In this document: positions 34,190 to 43,078 of the stretch, one piece after another | Position numbering within the stretch: position 1 is the stretch's first letter | Layout of the letters: each line of letters starts with the position of its first letter | Assembly: GCA_027460525.1 (NCBI GenBank) | Contig: JAPZAS010000034.1 | Coordinates: forward strand, 1 to 64,000 | Direction of reading: 5' to 3' | DNA length: 64,000 nt | DNA from: Candidatus Methanoperedens sp. | GTDB taxonomy: Archaea; Halobacteriota; Methanosarcinia; Methanosarcinales; Methanoperedenaceae | Notes under the pieces: model-generated | The model's input: the letters and a program-made list of their open reading frames with translations, nothing else | Database searches by the model: none | What the model was told of the DNA's origin: nothing | Program-made: the position numbers and the translations under genes

Positions 34190-36589
34190 ATGATAACCCT
34201 CGGTAATGCAATACTCTATATCAGCCTTGTGGTGAGCGCAGTCGCACTTTTAGGGCTGTTATTGAAAGAACGGCTAAATAGCGACATCCTGGCAAGGTTT
34301 GCCTCGCCTCTGATATTTTTAACAACTGGGCTTCTCACCTTTGCCTATCTGCTCCTGACGTATTATTTCGTGGCGAGCGATTTTACCTACGATTATGTGT
34401 GGACGTATTCCAGCCGTGACCTTCCTTTAATCTATAAAATATCAGGCACATGGGCAGGGCAACAAGGCACGTATCTTTTATGGGTATGGGTGGTATTCCT
34501 TTCCGCAGCATGGCTCGCACAAACCACAAAGCATGCAAATGCTCTGGCAAGGAGAACGCAAATAATTACTGTATTGATAGGAATATACTTGATAATACTC
34601 ACACTGATCCAGACCCCATTTAAGCCCATACTCGAGAGGCCAGAGCTTGTTGATTTAATCGCAAAGGGCACCCTGCCACCTAATTTTGTGCCTCCAGACG
34701 GCAACGGTTTGAACACCCTGCTCGTAAACTTCTGGATGATAGTTCATCCGCCGTTGATGTTCATCGGCTATGCAGCCATAACCATACCATTTGCAGCAGC
34801 CATCGTATATCTGCTTACAAAAGATGACGGCTGGGAGGAATTAAGCAGGCAGTGGGCAAGGTTCACCTGGCTGTTCCTTGGAATGGGCATAGCGGTGGGC
34901 GGCGTCTGGGCGTATTTAGTATTAGGCTGGGGGGGGTTCTGGGCATGGGACCCTGTTGAGACCGCGTCGTTTATCCCATGGCTTACGCTCACGGGCTTTC
35001 TTCATGCAGCCGCCGTTCACAGGAAGAATAAAACAACCTTCTCAATAGCTGCACCGATACTGGCTGCGGTTTCATTCATTCTGGTCTTGTATGCAGCCAT
35101 CGTTGTCAGAAGCGGGCTTTTCAATTCAGTTCACGCCTTCGGTGAGACTTCCACAGGCACACTGCTTCTCGGTTCAATCGTCATCACCTCGGTTGTATCC
35201 ATTGCCCTTGGCATGAAAAGGTATCTTGGCGAGCCTGAAAAGGTAGAAGAGGACTGGGGATTGTGGAGCAAGAGGAACATCTTCTACATAAGTTTACTCT
35301 TATTCGTGATACTTGCTTTCATATCCTTCTGGGGAATCACCTTCCCTGCGTTCATCCAGATAACACAGAACCTGAAGGTAAACGTGGCTTCCGATACCAA
35401 GAATTTCTTCAACGTATGGAGCTATCCTTTCACAATAATACTGCTTCTTGCGATGGGATTCTGTTTAAACTACAAGGAATCGCAGAAAGAAAAACAGAAG
35501 CAAACGCTGTTTGCAGTGACCGCCATAACACTACTAACCATGTTTGCCAGGACACAGACTTTCTACGTGCTTGACCATACCAGCCCATTCTTTGTAAGGG
35601 AGCCTGCTATCTATAAATTGATAGGCTCAATCTCTCTCCTCTCCCTTTTCCCACCCTTAATATACGCAGCCGCATCCACGTACCAGCGATTGGCAGATTA
35701 CCTGCGTCTGAAAAGCATGCGCCCCAGGATAAAAAGCATAGGCCTGGCAATGGTGCACTTTGGCGTGGTATTCATAATTTTTGGCGCGGTTGTAAGCTCT
35801 ACATTAGACACAAAAATACAGGGAATCAATATACCGCTTGCAGCGAAAGGACAACTGGTGGACGTTGGCGGTGGTTACGGCATCAGGGTTGTTGATTATT
35901 CAACCGGCAGCTTGACTCAAGCGACAACCAATCCCGGTGTAAGGATATCGGATATACTCACTAATCCAGAGAATTATGCTAATAACGTTCAGGTCAGCGG
36001 TAAAGTCACCGCAGTCGTGAATACACAGTCCAAGACTCCACCTGTTGCATACACAACATATTTTCAACTCGATGATGGAACGGGAACCCTCTGGGCAGTA
36101 ACACAGAGCTCAGAGCCCATGACCATTTCTGAGGGTAGCCAGTTAACAATAACAGGCTCTCTGATTCCTGGTTTTACGAGCCCATCTACCAACTATACCT
36201 ACGACCTCATTATATTCTCCAGTCCTGATGAGATCAGCGAGACACCGGCATCGGGCAGATATAATGTCCAGAGCGTCAAACTTGAGGTTTACCAGAACGA
36301 CAGGAAAATCGGAAGCGGAACTGCCGAATATCTTGCAGGGAAAGGCGGAAGCGGCACCTTCCCGATGGTGGACAGCAGCATAACAGGCACGGAAGTTTAC
36401 GTCATTTTCCAGGGACTGGGCGGGAGTATAATCTCTCAGGGCGCCATTGCAAAAACCAATGATATTTATGTTCCCCTGACACTGCAAATAAAACCTGCTA
36501 TCGACTTTGCGTGGATTGGTATCGTACTCTTTGCAATCGGGATAATCCTGATAATGGCAATGAAAACCAGAAAGATGCAGGACGATTAA
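34190..36589 (+). CDS. ccmF: Cytochrome c heme lyase CcmF with an OB-fold-like insert
   Basis: 799 aa, longer than the usual 600-700. Helices and heme-handling motifs fit CcmF: SGTWAGQQGTYLLWVWVV, the WWD region GGFWAWDPVETASFIPWL, and NSVHAFG. Near residue 590-660, in the last extracytoplasmic loop, is an OB-fold-like segment (YANNVQVSGKVTAVVN, YFQLDDGTGTLWAVT, EGSQLTITGSLI). CcmE, the heme chaperone absent from this window, is also an OB fold, but its H/CxxxY heme motif is not seen here. ATG 34190 has GGAG upstream. Confidence 0.9.
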   Translation: MITLGNAILYISLVVSAVALLGLLLKERLNSDILARFASPLIFLTTGLLTFAYLLLTYYFVASDFTYDYVWTYSSRDLPLIYKISGTWAGQQGTYLLWVWVVFLSAAWLAQTTKHANALARRTQIITVLIGIYLIILTLIQTPFKPILERPELVDLIAKGTLPPNFVPPDGNGLNTLLVNFWMIVHPPLMFIGYAAITIPFAAAIVYLLTKDDGWEELSRQWARFTWLFLGMGIAVGGVWAYLVLGWGGFWAWDPVETASFIPWLTLTGFLHAAAVHRKNKTTFSIAAPILAAVSFILVLYAAIVVRSGLFNSVHAFGETSTGTLLLGSIVITSVVSIALGMKRYLGEPEKVEEDWGLWSKRNIFYISLLLFVILAFISFWGITFPAFIQITQNLKVNVASDTKNFFNVWSYPFTIILLLAMGFCLNYKESQKEKQKQTLFAVTAITLLTMFARTQTFYVLDHTSPFFVREPAIYKLIGSISLLSLFPPLIYAAASTYQRLADYLRLKSMRPRIKSIGLAMVHFGVVFIIFGAVVSSTLDTKIQGINIPLAAKGQLVDVGGGYGIRVVDYSTGSLTQATTNPGVRISDILTNPENYANNVQVSGKVTAVVNTQSKTPPVAYTTYFQLDDGTGTLWAVTQSSEPMTISEGSQLTITGSLIPGFTSPSTNYTYDLIIFSSPDEISETPASGRYNVQSVKLEVYQNDRKIGSGTAEYLAGKGGSGTFPMVDSSITGTEVYVIFQGLGGSIISQGAIAKTNDIYVPLTLQIKPAIDFAWIGIVLFAIGIILIMAMKTRKMQDD

Positions 36590-36639
36590 TAATGTTGGGA
36601 CTGGAATCACTTCACCATTAGAATTAAGACTTTCTTAAT

Positions 36640-36891
36640 TCATATCCCGTAAACCGTGGTCGGGAAATATGGTGAGAGCGCCTTTATTATCAGCTTATCT
36701 ATATTGAACAGCAGCATAATTCCAATTACTATGAGCACGAGCCCCGAGAGTTTTTTAAGCATAGGTCCGCGCTTCACGAACCACTGGTATCTGGCTGTAA
36801 CCTTCTTGCCATAATAGGCTATGGAGAGCATGGGGAGGCTCATGCCCACGGAATAAACAAACAGCATCCAGTGCTTCGATGGATCATGCAC
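36640..36891 (-). pseudogene. CcdA-type protein, C-terminal fragment
   Basis: The frame reads KHWMLFVYSVGMSLPMLSIA, then YYGKKVTARYQ and KKLSGLVLIVIGIMLLFNID, the last two helices of a CcdA/cytochrome biogenesis protein. The N-terminal half with the conserved cysteines is absent: upstream of about 36900 the frame is closed and a different gene fragment begins on the other strand. Confidence 0.6.
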
Positions 36892-37041
36892 AGCGGCGGC
36901 ACATCAAATACCTCCAAACAGGCAGCCAGCTTTGCTCCCTACCTTGGAATTGCGTTACTCAGTATCATTGGCTTCTCGCAACGTAAGAGCATTTCTGAAA
37001 TGTACCAGAGGCTGAAATTCCAGAGACAGAGACGAAAATGA
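36886..37041 (+). pseudogene. C-terminal fragment of a membrane-anchored surface protein
   Basis: The open frame MHSGGTSNTSKQAASFAPYL then GIALLSIIGFSQRKSISEMY and a basic end (QRQRRK) looks like the C-terminal anchor of an exported protein. It ends by ATGA overlap with the permease gene, so a full gene probably once preceded that permease. It faces the CcdA fragment back to back, marking a rearrangement junction near 36890. Confidence 0.5.
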
Positions 37042-38294
37042 GGCTTCTGGATATTTTCCTGCTGTCTCTTTCCCATGTTAGGAAAAGCAGGATGAGAAGC
37101 TGGCTTACCATCGTGGGTGTAATTATAGGCGTCGCTTCGGTTGTAGCCATTATATCCATAGGGCAGGGAATGCAGGAGAATGTGCAGCAGAGGCTCGGAG
37201 GTTTCGGCGCTGATATAATAACTGTCATCCCTGGATACTTCAGAGCTGCTGGCGTACACAGCGAAATGCATACCGACAGGTCTGTCAGTACGAGTTCTTC
37301 GATCAACCTCACAGATAAAGATTACAGGGTAATTAAACAGGTCCCGGGTGTTATGTACGTGAACGGGCTCGTTTCCGGCAAGGCAGACCTCAAATACGAT
37401 AATGAGAAAACAGTAGTGTCTGTAACTGGAGTTGATACTTCAGTCTGGAGACTGATAGATAATACAGGAATAGATGATGGAAGGTATCTTCAGGCAGGGG
37501 ATTCAAATTCAATTGTAGTGGGGTACAGTCTTGCCCATGGTACTTTCCTTCAACCCATAACGCTTAACCGCCCGATTACCATAGAAGGTAAAAACTTCAG
37601 GGTTGTAGGTATTCTCAAGCAGTCCGGAGGATTCGGGGGCAGCAGCGATACAGGGATTTATATGCCTGCCGAGATGGCAAGAGAAGTTATCACGGAAAAA
37701 GTAGCAAATAATCAGTTTACATCTATAGTCATTAAAGCCTCGGACGCATCCCTCGTTGAATACCTTAATGCGGATATCGAACAGAAACTCATGAGCTCAA
37801 GACAGGTAAATCCGCGAACAAAGGATTTTACAGTCATTGCATCGGCCCTTATCCGTGAACAGATGAGCAGCGTGACACAGACCCTGTCCCTCTTCCTGAG
37901 CGCAATCGCTGCGGTCTCATTACTTGTCGGAGCAATAGGAATAGCCAATACCATGTTCATGTCGGTTATGGAACGCACAAAACAAATAGGACTCCTGAAA
38001 GCGATGGGCGCCAGCCAAAGAGAAATCATGAAACTTTTCCTTATCGAGTCAGGAATATTCGGACTTGTAGGAGGAATCATAGGCGTAATATTTGGTTCTG
38101 CTATTTCCCTGCTAATCCCTTATCTTGGCATACAGGCGCTTGGCTTTGGAGGGGATTTGAAAGCCACAATCACCACAGGAACTATCTTTTTTGCCCTCGG
38201 GTTCTCGGTTGTGATAGGAATAGTATCCGGGATAATCCCTGCCAGGCATGCAGCTAAGATGAGGCCTGTAGATGCTATAAGGTATGATCAGTGA
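37038..38294 (+). CDS. ABC transporter permease, MacB/FtsX family
   Basis: A 418-aa permease: N-terminal helix in RMRSWLTIVGVIIGVASVVA, a large extracytoplasmic MacB-PCD domain (GFGADIITVIPGYFRAAG, QVPGVMYVNGLVSGKA), then three C-terminal helices with the FtsX signature ERTKQIGLLKAMGASQREIM and ARHAAKMRPVDAIRYDQ. No ATPase partner is adjacent, so it may have been lost in the rearrangement upstream or lies elsewhere. Confidence 0.85.
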   Translation: MRLLDIFLLSLSHVRKSRMRSWLTIVGVIIGVASVVAIISIGQGMQENVQQRLGGFGADIITVIPGYFRAAGVHSEMHTDRSVSTSSSINLTDKDYRVIKQVPGVMYVNGLVSGKADLKYDNEKTVVSVTGVDTSVWRLIDNTGIDDGRYLQAGDSNSIVVGYSLAHGTFLQPITLNRPITIEGKNFRVVGILKQSGGFGGSSDTGIYMPAEMAREVITEKVANNQFTSIVIKASDASLVEYLNADIEQKLMSSRQVNPRTKDFTVIASALIREQMSSVTQTLSLFLSAIAAVSLLVGAIGIANTMFMSVMERTKQIGLLKAMGASQREIMKLFLIESGIFGLVGGIIGVIFGSAISLLIPYLGIQALGFGGDLKATITTGTIFFALGFSVVIGIVSGIIPARHAAKMRPVDAIRYDQ

Positions 38295-38430
38295 GAAGAA
38301 TAAATTATGATTTGTGTCCTCATCACCAAACCCACTTTTACCGGCGCTCCCAAAGTGGTCCACAATCTCGTTTATTGCTCGACAATGTTTTTTTATAGTA
38401 TAAAATCAATTGCTATTTGTGGAGGTCAAT

Positions 38431-38668
38431 ATGCAATTTGGAATGATGGACGGTTACGGTTATGGTATGGGCTATGGAATGTTGGATTTTAGGGCTGATA
38501 TTCTGGATACTGGTAATCATAGGACTTGTGCTGCTTATAAAATATTTATGGGAGGGCGGCAGAGCTAAAAGAGGAGAAGAATCTGCGCTTGAAATCCTGA
38601 AGAAAAAGTACGCTATGGGAGAGATAAGTAAAGAAGAATTTGAAGAGAAAAAGAAAGACCTGCTATAA
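38431..38668 (+). pseudogene. SHOCT-domain membrane protein (frameshifted)
   Basis: ATG 38431 (GGAGG upstream) begins MQFGMMDGYGYGMGYGM, after which one base must be dropped to read WILGLIFWILVIIGLVLLIK and the SHOCT tail ALEILKKKYAMGEISKEEFE. Rejoined it is about 78 aa: a Gly/Tyr/Met-rich head, one helix and a SHOCT domain, as in small copper-locus proteins. The shorter frame from 38462 alone would lack the natural start. Confidence 0.7.
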
Positions 38669-38691
38669 AAAGAGATGGAGATAAATTTAAA

Positions 38692-39081
38692 ATGTACACC
38701 TACAAAAAATCCGCTCCGTTGGGTTATGCTGATGCTGTTGCAAAAGTAAAGGATGAATTGAAAAAAGAAGGTTTTGGAGTCCTTACAGAAATAGATGTCA
38801 AGCAAACTCTTAAGACTAAACTAAATGTAGACTTCGATGATTACATAATCCTGGGAGCATGTAATCCACCGCTGGCTTACCAGGCACTAACTGCCGAGCG
38901 AGATATCGGAGTTCTGCTCCCCTGCAATGTCATTGTTTATGTTCAAGGTGGAAAAACATTTATCAGTGCGGTCTTACCTACTGTGCAGCTTGGAAAAGTT
39001 GGCAATCCAAAGCTTTTACCGATTGCAGAACAGGTTGAGAACAAGCTCAAAAAGGTAGTGGATGCTACAGCCAAGAAATAA
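38692..39081 (+). CDS. DUF302 protein
   Basis: A 129-aa DUF302 domain: YADAVAKVKDELKKEGFGVL, LGACNPPLAYQALTAERDIG, VLLPCNVIVYVQGG. DUF302 proteins often neighbour copper and thiosulfate genes. The conserved single Cys in GVLLPCNV is present. Good ribosome binding site (GAGATGGAG). Confidence 0.88.
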   Translation: MYTYKKSAPLGYADAVAKVKDELKKEGFGVLTEIDVKQTLKTKLNVDFDDYIILGACNPPLAYQALTAERDIGVLLPCNVIVYVQGGKTFISAVLPTVQLGKVGNPKLLPIAEQVENKLKKVVDATAKK

Positions 39082-39201
39082 CAGATTTGAGAATTGAAAT
39101 AGTTCTATTGCAGTGGGTCGGATTTGTCTTTTTGTGAGGAACTTGATGAAGAAACAAAACTATTTTATTCTGGAAGATAGAATCGAACTGGGAGGTAAGT
39201 T

Positions 39202-39441
39202 ATGCATAAGAAAACGCTTGGTATATTGGCTGTTATATTGATTATTATCGGCATTGCAGGATTGGTTCTCAGCTCCGGATACTCAGGTCTCACTTATAGG
39301 GGATATCCTGCTGGATATTCACCACAATTGGGCGGCTATGGAGGGATTGGTCCTGGAGGTATGATGGGCGGTGGAATGATGGGGTCTGTGATGCAAATGA
39401 TGGGCGGATACGAGCAGGGCGACATGATAATGTTCGCATAG
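39202..39441 (+). CDS. Small anchored Gly/Met/Tyr-rich protein
   Basis: A 79-aa protein: signal anchor (LGILAVILIIIGIAGLVLSS) followed by a Tyr-Gly-Pro-rich segment and a Met-Gly cluster (GGMMGGGMMGSVMQMMGG). Met clusters bind Cu(I) in several exported copper proteins; that function is inferred. GGAGG precedes ATG 39202. It is the last gene before the right att copy. Confidence 0.65.
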   Translation: MHKKTLGILAVILIIIGIAGLVLSSGYSGLTYRGYPAGYSPQLGGYGGIGPGGMMGGGMMGSVMQMMGGYEQGDMIMFA

Positions 39442-39551
39442 GCGCATAGCGATAAGTTTATCTCTCATTACTCAGAAATACCTCTTTATGCCCTCAGGGG
39501 CAAAAGTGATAGTGGGCGCACTGCCCCTAAAAAAGCGAATTGAACCTGTTA

Positions 39552-39571
39552 TTCAAATCCCATCCCCCGCA
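39552..39571 (+). other. Putative attR (tRNA-Leu 3'-end duplicate)
   Basis: An exact 20-base copy of the 3' end of tRNA-Leu (4382-4401), same strand, with no tRNA around it. It falls in the short gap between the island's last gene and the PEBP gene. It defines a 35.2-kb interval. Confidence 0.6.
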
Positions 39572-39576
39572 CATCC

Positions 39577-40038
39577 CTATCTTTCGTATTTCCCCATCAA
39601 CTCGCCCTGTGCAAGCACGTGCCCTTTCATAGCGTTTTCCAGCTGTTTCTTGGTTGCTCCAGGCGGCAGGTCAAGCATTGTATCAAGGGCGTATACCTTG
39701 AAATAATACCTGTGCGTCCCTCTCGGAGGGCATGGACCGCCGTAACCCGCCCTGCCGAAATCCGTCATTCCCTGGCGGCTCCCGTCGCCGAGGGTTTGGC
39801 TTCTCGGCATTCCCTTGGGCAGTTTCTGCGTGCCTGCAGGAATGTTGAACAGCACCCAGTGAACGAATGTTCCCACTGGAGCATCAGGGTCATCCATTAT
39901 CAGGGCGATGCTCTTTGTATTTTCAGGTATTCCTTTCCATGACAGTGAAGGTGAAACATCTCTACCATCGCAGGTATATTCCGCAGGGATATCCCCACCC
40001 TCTTTAAATGCCTCGGTTGAAACAGTAATCTTCTCCAT
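39577..40038 (-). CDS. PEBP/YbhB-family protein
   Basis: A 153-aa phosphatidylethanolamine-binding-like protein. Signature motifs are DDPDAPVGTFVHWVLFNIP and YGGPCPPRGTHRYYFKVYALD. Archaeal and bacterial members are cytoplasmic, with unclear ligands. It is the first gene to the right of the att copy and reads toward it. Confidence 0.9.
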   Translation of the reverse strand: MEKITVSTEAFKEGGDIPAEYTCDGRDVSPSLSWKGIPENTKSIALIMDDPDAPVGTFVHWVLFNIPAGTQKLPKGMPRSQTLGDGSRQGMTDFGRAGYGGPCPPRGTHRYYFKVYALDTMLDLPPGATKKQLENAMKGHVLAQGELMGKYER

Positions 40039-40147
40039 AGTTTTTACCTCCTTTTCCCCCGGCTATGCATCCTGAGACCACCGCAAGTGGCTCATTCAGC
40101 TCCAAATAACTTCTGTCGTGTGTTATATTATAGTTTTCGAGCCTGCT

Positions 40148-40516
40148 TCAAATGAGTTTCTTGACTTTCTCAGCAGCTTTTTTTAACTCATTCAGAATCA
40201 AGCCGATATAGCCTTCGTTTCCAACCAGAACCACAATTAATGCATCCGGGCCTGCTGCATATGTTATGAGATGCTTATCCTCTGTTTCTACTATAATAGA
40301 TTTCGGTTTCTGGTTACTGAGCCGCGTGGTCGTGGATTCTGCAGATATATATAAAGTAGCGGTCAATGCAGCAAGCGCTTCACTGTTAAGCCCTGTGGCT
40401 GTTTCTTTATAAACCATCAGTAATCCCTGTTTCGAAACTATGGCAGATAGTTCGATACCCCCGACTGCCTGCAGGTCGTCAAGGATTTTTTCAAGCATAG
40501 TTGCTATTGTTTCCAT
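40148..40516 (-). CDS. Roadblock/LC7-domain protein
   Basis: A 122-aa roadblock fold: IELSAIVSKQGLLMVYK, the middle helix EALAALTATLYISAESTTTR, and LIVVLVGNEGYIGLILNELK. In archaea such proteins partner small GTPases or other signalling modules. No GTPase gene is adjacent. Confidence 0.8.
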   Translation of the reverse strand: METIATMLEKILDDLQAVGGIELSAIVSKQGLLMVYKETATGLNSEALAALTATLYISAESTTTRLSNQKPKSIIVETEDKHLITYAAGPDALIVVLVGNEGYIGLILNELKKAAEKVKKLI

Positions 40517-40595
40517 CGATGCCTCGGTACATTTAATGCTTTATACACAACCACCAGGTGATAATTCTTGAAATAGATCGCCTTACACACGCAAA

Positions 40596-41834
40596 TCAGG
40601 CAAACATTCCTTCGGAATGAAGATTGGGCTTTGTAGTGGGAATTATTAATTTTTTAATTGCATTCCGGAAATCATTCATTCCGACGCTGTGGCGTTCTTC
40701 TCTTACAGCAAACATCCCGGCTTCCATCGCAATTGCTTTAAGATCAGAACCGTTCGCTCCTTCAGTAAAAGAGGCGAGTTCGTCAAAATCAACATCCTCT
40801 GAAAGCTTCATCCTTCTTGAATGGATTTTTAGAATTATTGCCCGCACTTCCTTGCTGGGCATTGGGATTGATATGAATCTGTCAAACCTCCCGGGACGAA
40901 GTAAGGCTGGGTCAAGGATGTCAGGCCTGTTTGTTGCCGCGATAATCCTGATATTCCCACGTGCATTAAAACCATCCATTTCTGAGAGCAGTTGCATCAA
41001 GGTGCGCTGGACTTCCCTGTCTCCAGACGTAGCTGTATCAAGACGTTTTGCTCCGATGGAATCAAGCTCGTCAATAAATATGATGCTCGGGGACTTTTCT
41101 TTTGCCATTTTGAACAGGTCACGGACAAGCCTTGCGCCCTCACCAATATACTTCTGCACAAGTTCAGAGCCCACAATCCTGATAAATGTGGCTTTTGTCT
41201 GGCTTGCCACCGCCTTGGCAAGGAGGGTTTTTCCTGTCCCGGGGGCGCCGTACAATAATACGCCTTTTGGAGGCTCTATCCCTATTCGTTCGAACACTTC
41301 AGGTTTGGTGAGCGGCATTTCCACAGTTTCGCGAAGCTCACGGATCTGTTCATCCAGCCCGCCGATATCCGAATACGACACATTCGGGGACTCTATAACC
41401 TCCATGCCGTGCACGAAAGGATCCCGCGAAGAAGGCAGAATTCCTACCACGGCAAGGGTCTGGTAATTCAAAGATACTGCTGCCCCTGGTATAAGCTCGC
41501 TACCGTTTATAAACTGGGATGAACCTACCACAAACTGAGGACCTGTGCTGCTCCTTATAATTACTTTACCGCTATCGAGGGCATCAACTACAGTTCCTAC
41601 CACCAGCGGTGGCGTTTTTAATCTATCAAGTTCGCTTTTTAATTGCCTTAACTCCCTTTCGTACTTGAGGTTCTGGCTCTCGGTAAAACGTTTCTCAAGC
41701 TCTATCTTATTAGTCTGTTCCCTGAGAAGATTGTTCCTCTCCTCAAGCGTTTTTATCCTGTCCATGAGATAGCGGGAGAAATCATTATTTCCCATTGCTA
41801 TCGGGCTTTCCTGGTTTTCCTGGGTTTCAGACAT
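40596..41834 (-). CDS. pan: Proteasome-activating nucleotidase
   Basis: A 412-aa AAA+ regulatory ATPase of the archaeal 20S proteasome. N-terminal coiled coil ([20 protein letters not shown]), OB domain, then Walker [14 protein letters not shown], Walker [12 protein letters not shown], and [23 protein letters not shown]. The C-terminus ends GMFA, a hydrophobic-Phe-x variant of the HbYX motif that docks PAN on the 20S ring. Confidence 0.95.
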   Translation of the reverse strand: MSETQENQESPIAMGNNDFSRYLMDRIKTLEERNNLLREQTNKIELEKRFTESQNLKYERELRQLKSELDRLKTPPLVVGTVVDALDSGKVIIRSSTGPQFVVGSSQFINGSELIPGAAVSLNYQTLAVVGILPSSRDPFVHGMEVIESPNVSYSDIGGLDEQIRELRETVEMPLTKPEVFERIGIEPPKGVLLYGAPGTGKTLLAKAVASQTKATFIRIVGSELVQKYIGEGARLVRDLFKMAKEKSPSIIFIDELDSIGAKRLDTATSGDREVQRTLMQLLSEMDGFNARGNIRIIAATNRPDILDPALLRPGRFDRFISIPMPSKEVRAIILKIHSRRMKLSEDVDFDELASFTEGANGSDLKAIAMEAGMFAVREERHSVGMNDFRNAIKKLIIPTTKPNLHSEGMFA

Positions 41835-41884
41835 TGTATAGAATGATATTTAAGCGTGGACGGTATATAGAGTTTTCGTCGAAA

Positions 41885-42370
41885 ATGCAATGCGAAATAT
41901 GCGGCAGTGATATAAAGGGAAACCCGATTCGTGTTATGGTTGAGGGAAGTGTTCTGGACGTATGCGGAAAATGTGCACGCTACGGGAAACCCACAGATAA
42001 GTGGTCTCCTGTGTCCAGGAAAATATTGCCGACTGAAAGGGTTATTGTGACTCACAAGCCAAGAAAAGATGCTTTTGATAAACTTCAGGATGAAATCGTC
42101 CCGGATTATGCTTCGATGATCAAGAAAGCCAGGGAATCCCAGGGATTGACCATCGAAGCACTTGCCGCGAAGATGATGGAGAAGGCTGCACTTATCAGGA
42201 AGATCGAACGCGAGGAGCTTATTCCCGAGGATACTGTCAGGAAAAAACTTGAGACCGCGTTGAATATCAAATTGACCGAGAGGGTATCTTCACAGAATCA
42301 GCGGGGGGGCGGGTTCATAAGAGGAACCACGCTCGGGGATGTGGCTGTTATCAGGAAGAAAGTGAAGTAG
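41885..42370 (+). CDS. mbf1: MBF1-type multiprotein bridging factor
   Basis: 161 aa. An N-terminal zinc ribbon (MQCEICGSDIKG ... VCGKCARYG) and a C-terminal helix-turn-helix (ARESQGLTIEALAAKMMEKA). It is the archaeal homologue of the eukaryotic co-activator. The start is ATG 41885, as the zinc ribbon begins there. It is divergent from pan, with TATA-like boxes in the 50-bp gap. Confidence 0.9.
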   Translation: MQCEICGSDIKGNPIRVMVEGSVLDVCGKCARYGKPTDKWSPVSRKILPTERVIVTHKPRKDAFDKLQDEIVPDYASMIKKARESQGLTIEALAAKMMEKAALIRKIEREELIPEDTVRKKLETALNIKLTERVSSQNQRGGGFIRGTTLGDVAVIRKKVK

Positions 42371-42395
42371 AGCTTTGAAACCTTATCTCGTATCG

Positions 42396-42782
42396 CTAAT
42401 GGAGCCTTTCGATTTCTCTTACTTTATCAAAGTCGCCGTCAAAGGATATTATCCTTTTAATCCTGTTTTCTTTCATTATTTCCACAGAAACCGCATCTGC
42501 AAGAGATATCGAACCGTCATACTTTAAGAACGTCTCCATTCCTTTTGCCAGCATCTCACTATCTATGAACTCTATTTTACAGTTGTCTATGAAGTATTCA
42601 TAAAGAAGCTTTCCAGCTTTTCCACCTTCCAGCGAACCTACGAGCGTAACACTTTCACTGATAATAAGGTCAGAAACAAGAAGTGGATCGTTGATTTTTT
42701 CAGCGAGCTTCAGGGCATCCTTATGCCACCTGTCCTTCTCTCTTGCCAGTGCGATAAAATATGAGGAGTCGGCAAAAATCAT
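42396..42782 (-). CDS. vapC: VapC-type PIN toxin
   Basis: 128 aa. PIN acidic residues: D in MIFADSSYFIAL, E in LIISESVTLVGS, D in ISLADAVSVEIM, and D in IISFDGDFDKV. A tRNA- or rRNA-cleaving toxin in known relatives. It overlaps its antitoxin gene by 4 nt. Confidence 0.88.
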   Translation of the reverse strand: MIFADSSYFIALAREKDRWHKDALKLAEKINDPLLVSDLIISESVTLVGSLEGGKAGKLLYEYFIDNCKIEFIDSEMLAKGMETFLKYDGSISLADAVSVEIMKENRIKRIISFDGDFDKVREIERLH

Positions 42783-43006
42783 TTAAGCCCTTTCTGGATT
42801 TTTTTCTTCGACTCAACCGCATCTCCTTCTGTCTTTACAATACCGATTATGTCCTTTATAGTTCTTTTTTTCCTCACCTGCACCAGTATCCCTTTTTCAT
42901 TTTCTGTCCATTCGAGAACATCCCCGGGCAGTATTTTATGGGTTTTTCTTATCCTTGCAGGTACAACAGTTTGATAACCCTTTGAGATTACAGTTTCACT
43001 AAGCAT
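42779..43006 (-). CDS. vapB: AbrB-type antitoxin (VapB)
   Basis: 75 aa. A swapped-hairpin AbrB N-terminus (ETVISKGYQTVVPARIRKTH, ILPGDVLEWTENEKG) and a toxin-binding tail. The start is ATG 43006; a longer frame to 43057 would add residues foreign to the AbrB fold. Confidence 0.86.
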   Translation of the reverse strand: MLSETVISKGYQTVVPARIRKTHKILPGDVLEWTENEKGILVQVRKKRTIKDIIGIVKTEGDAVESKKKIQKGLK

Positions 43007-43078
43007 TTTGTGTTCACAAAGGATATTGTGGTTTTTAAAGTATTTAATTTTTTGCAAGAAACAGAAAAATCCCGCCCT

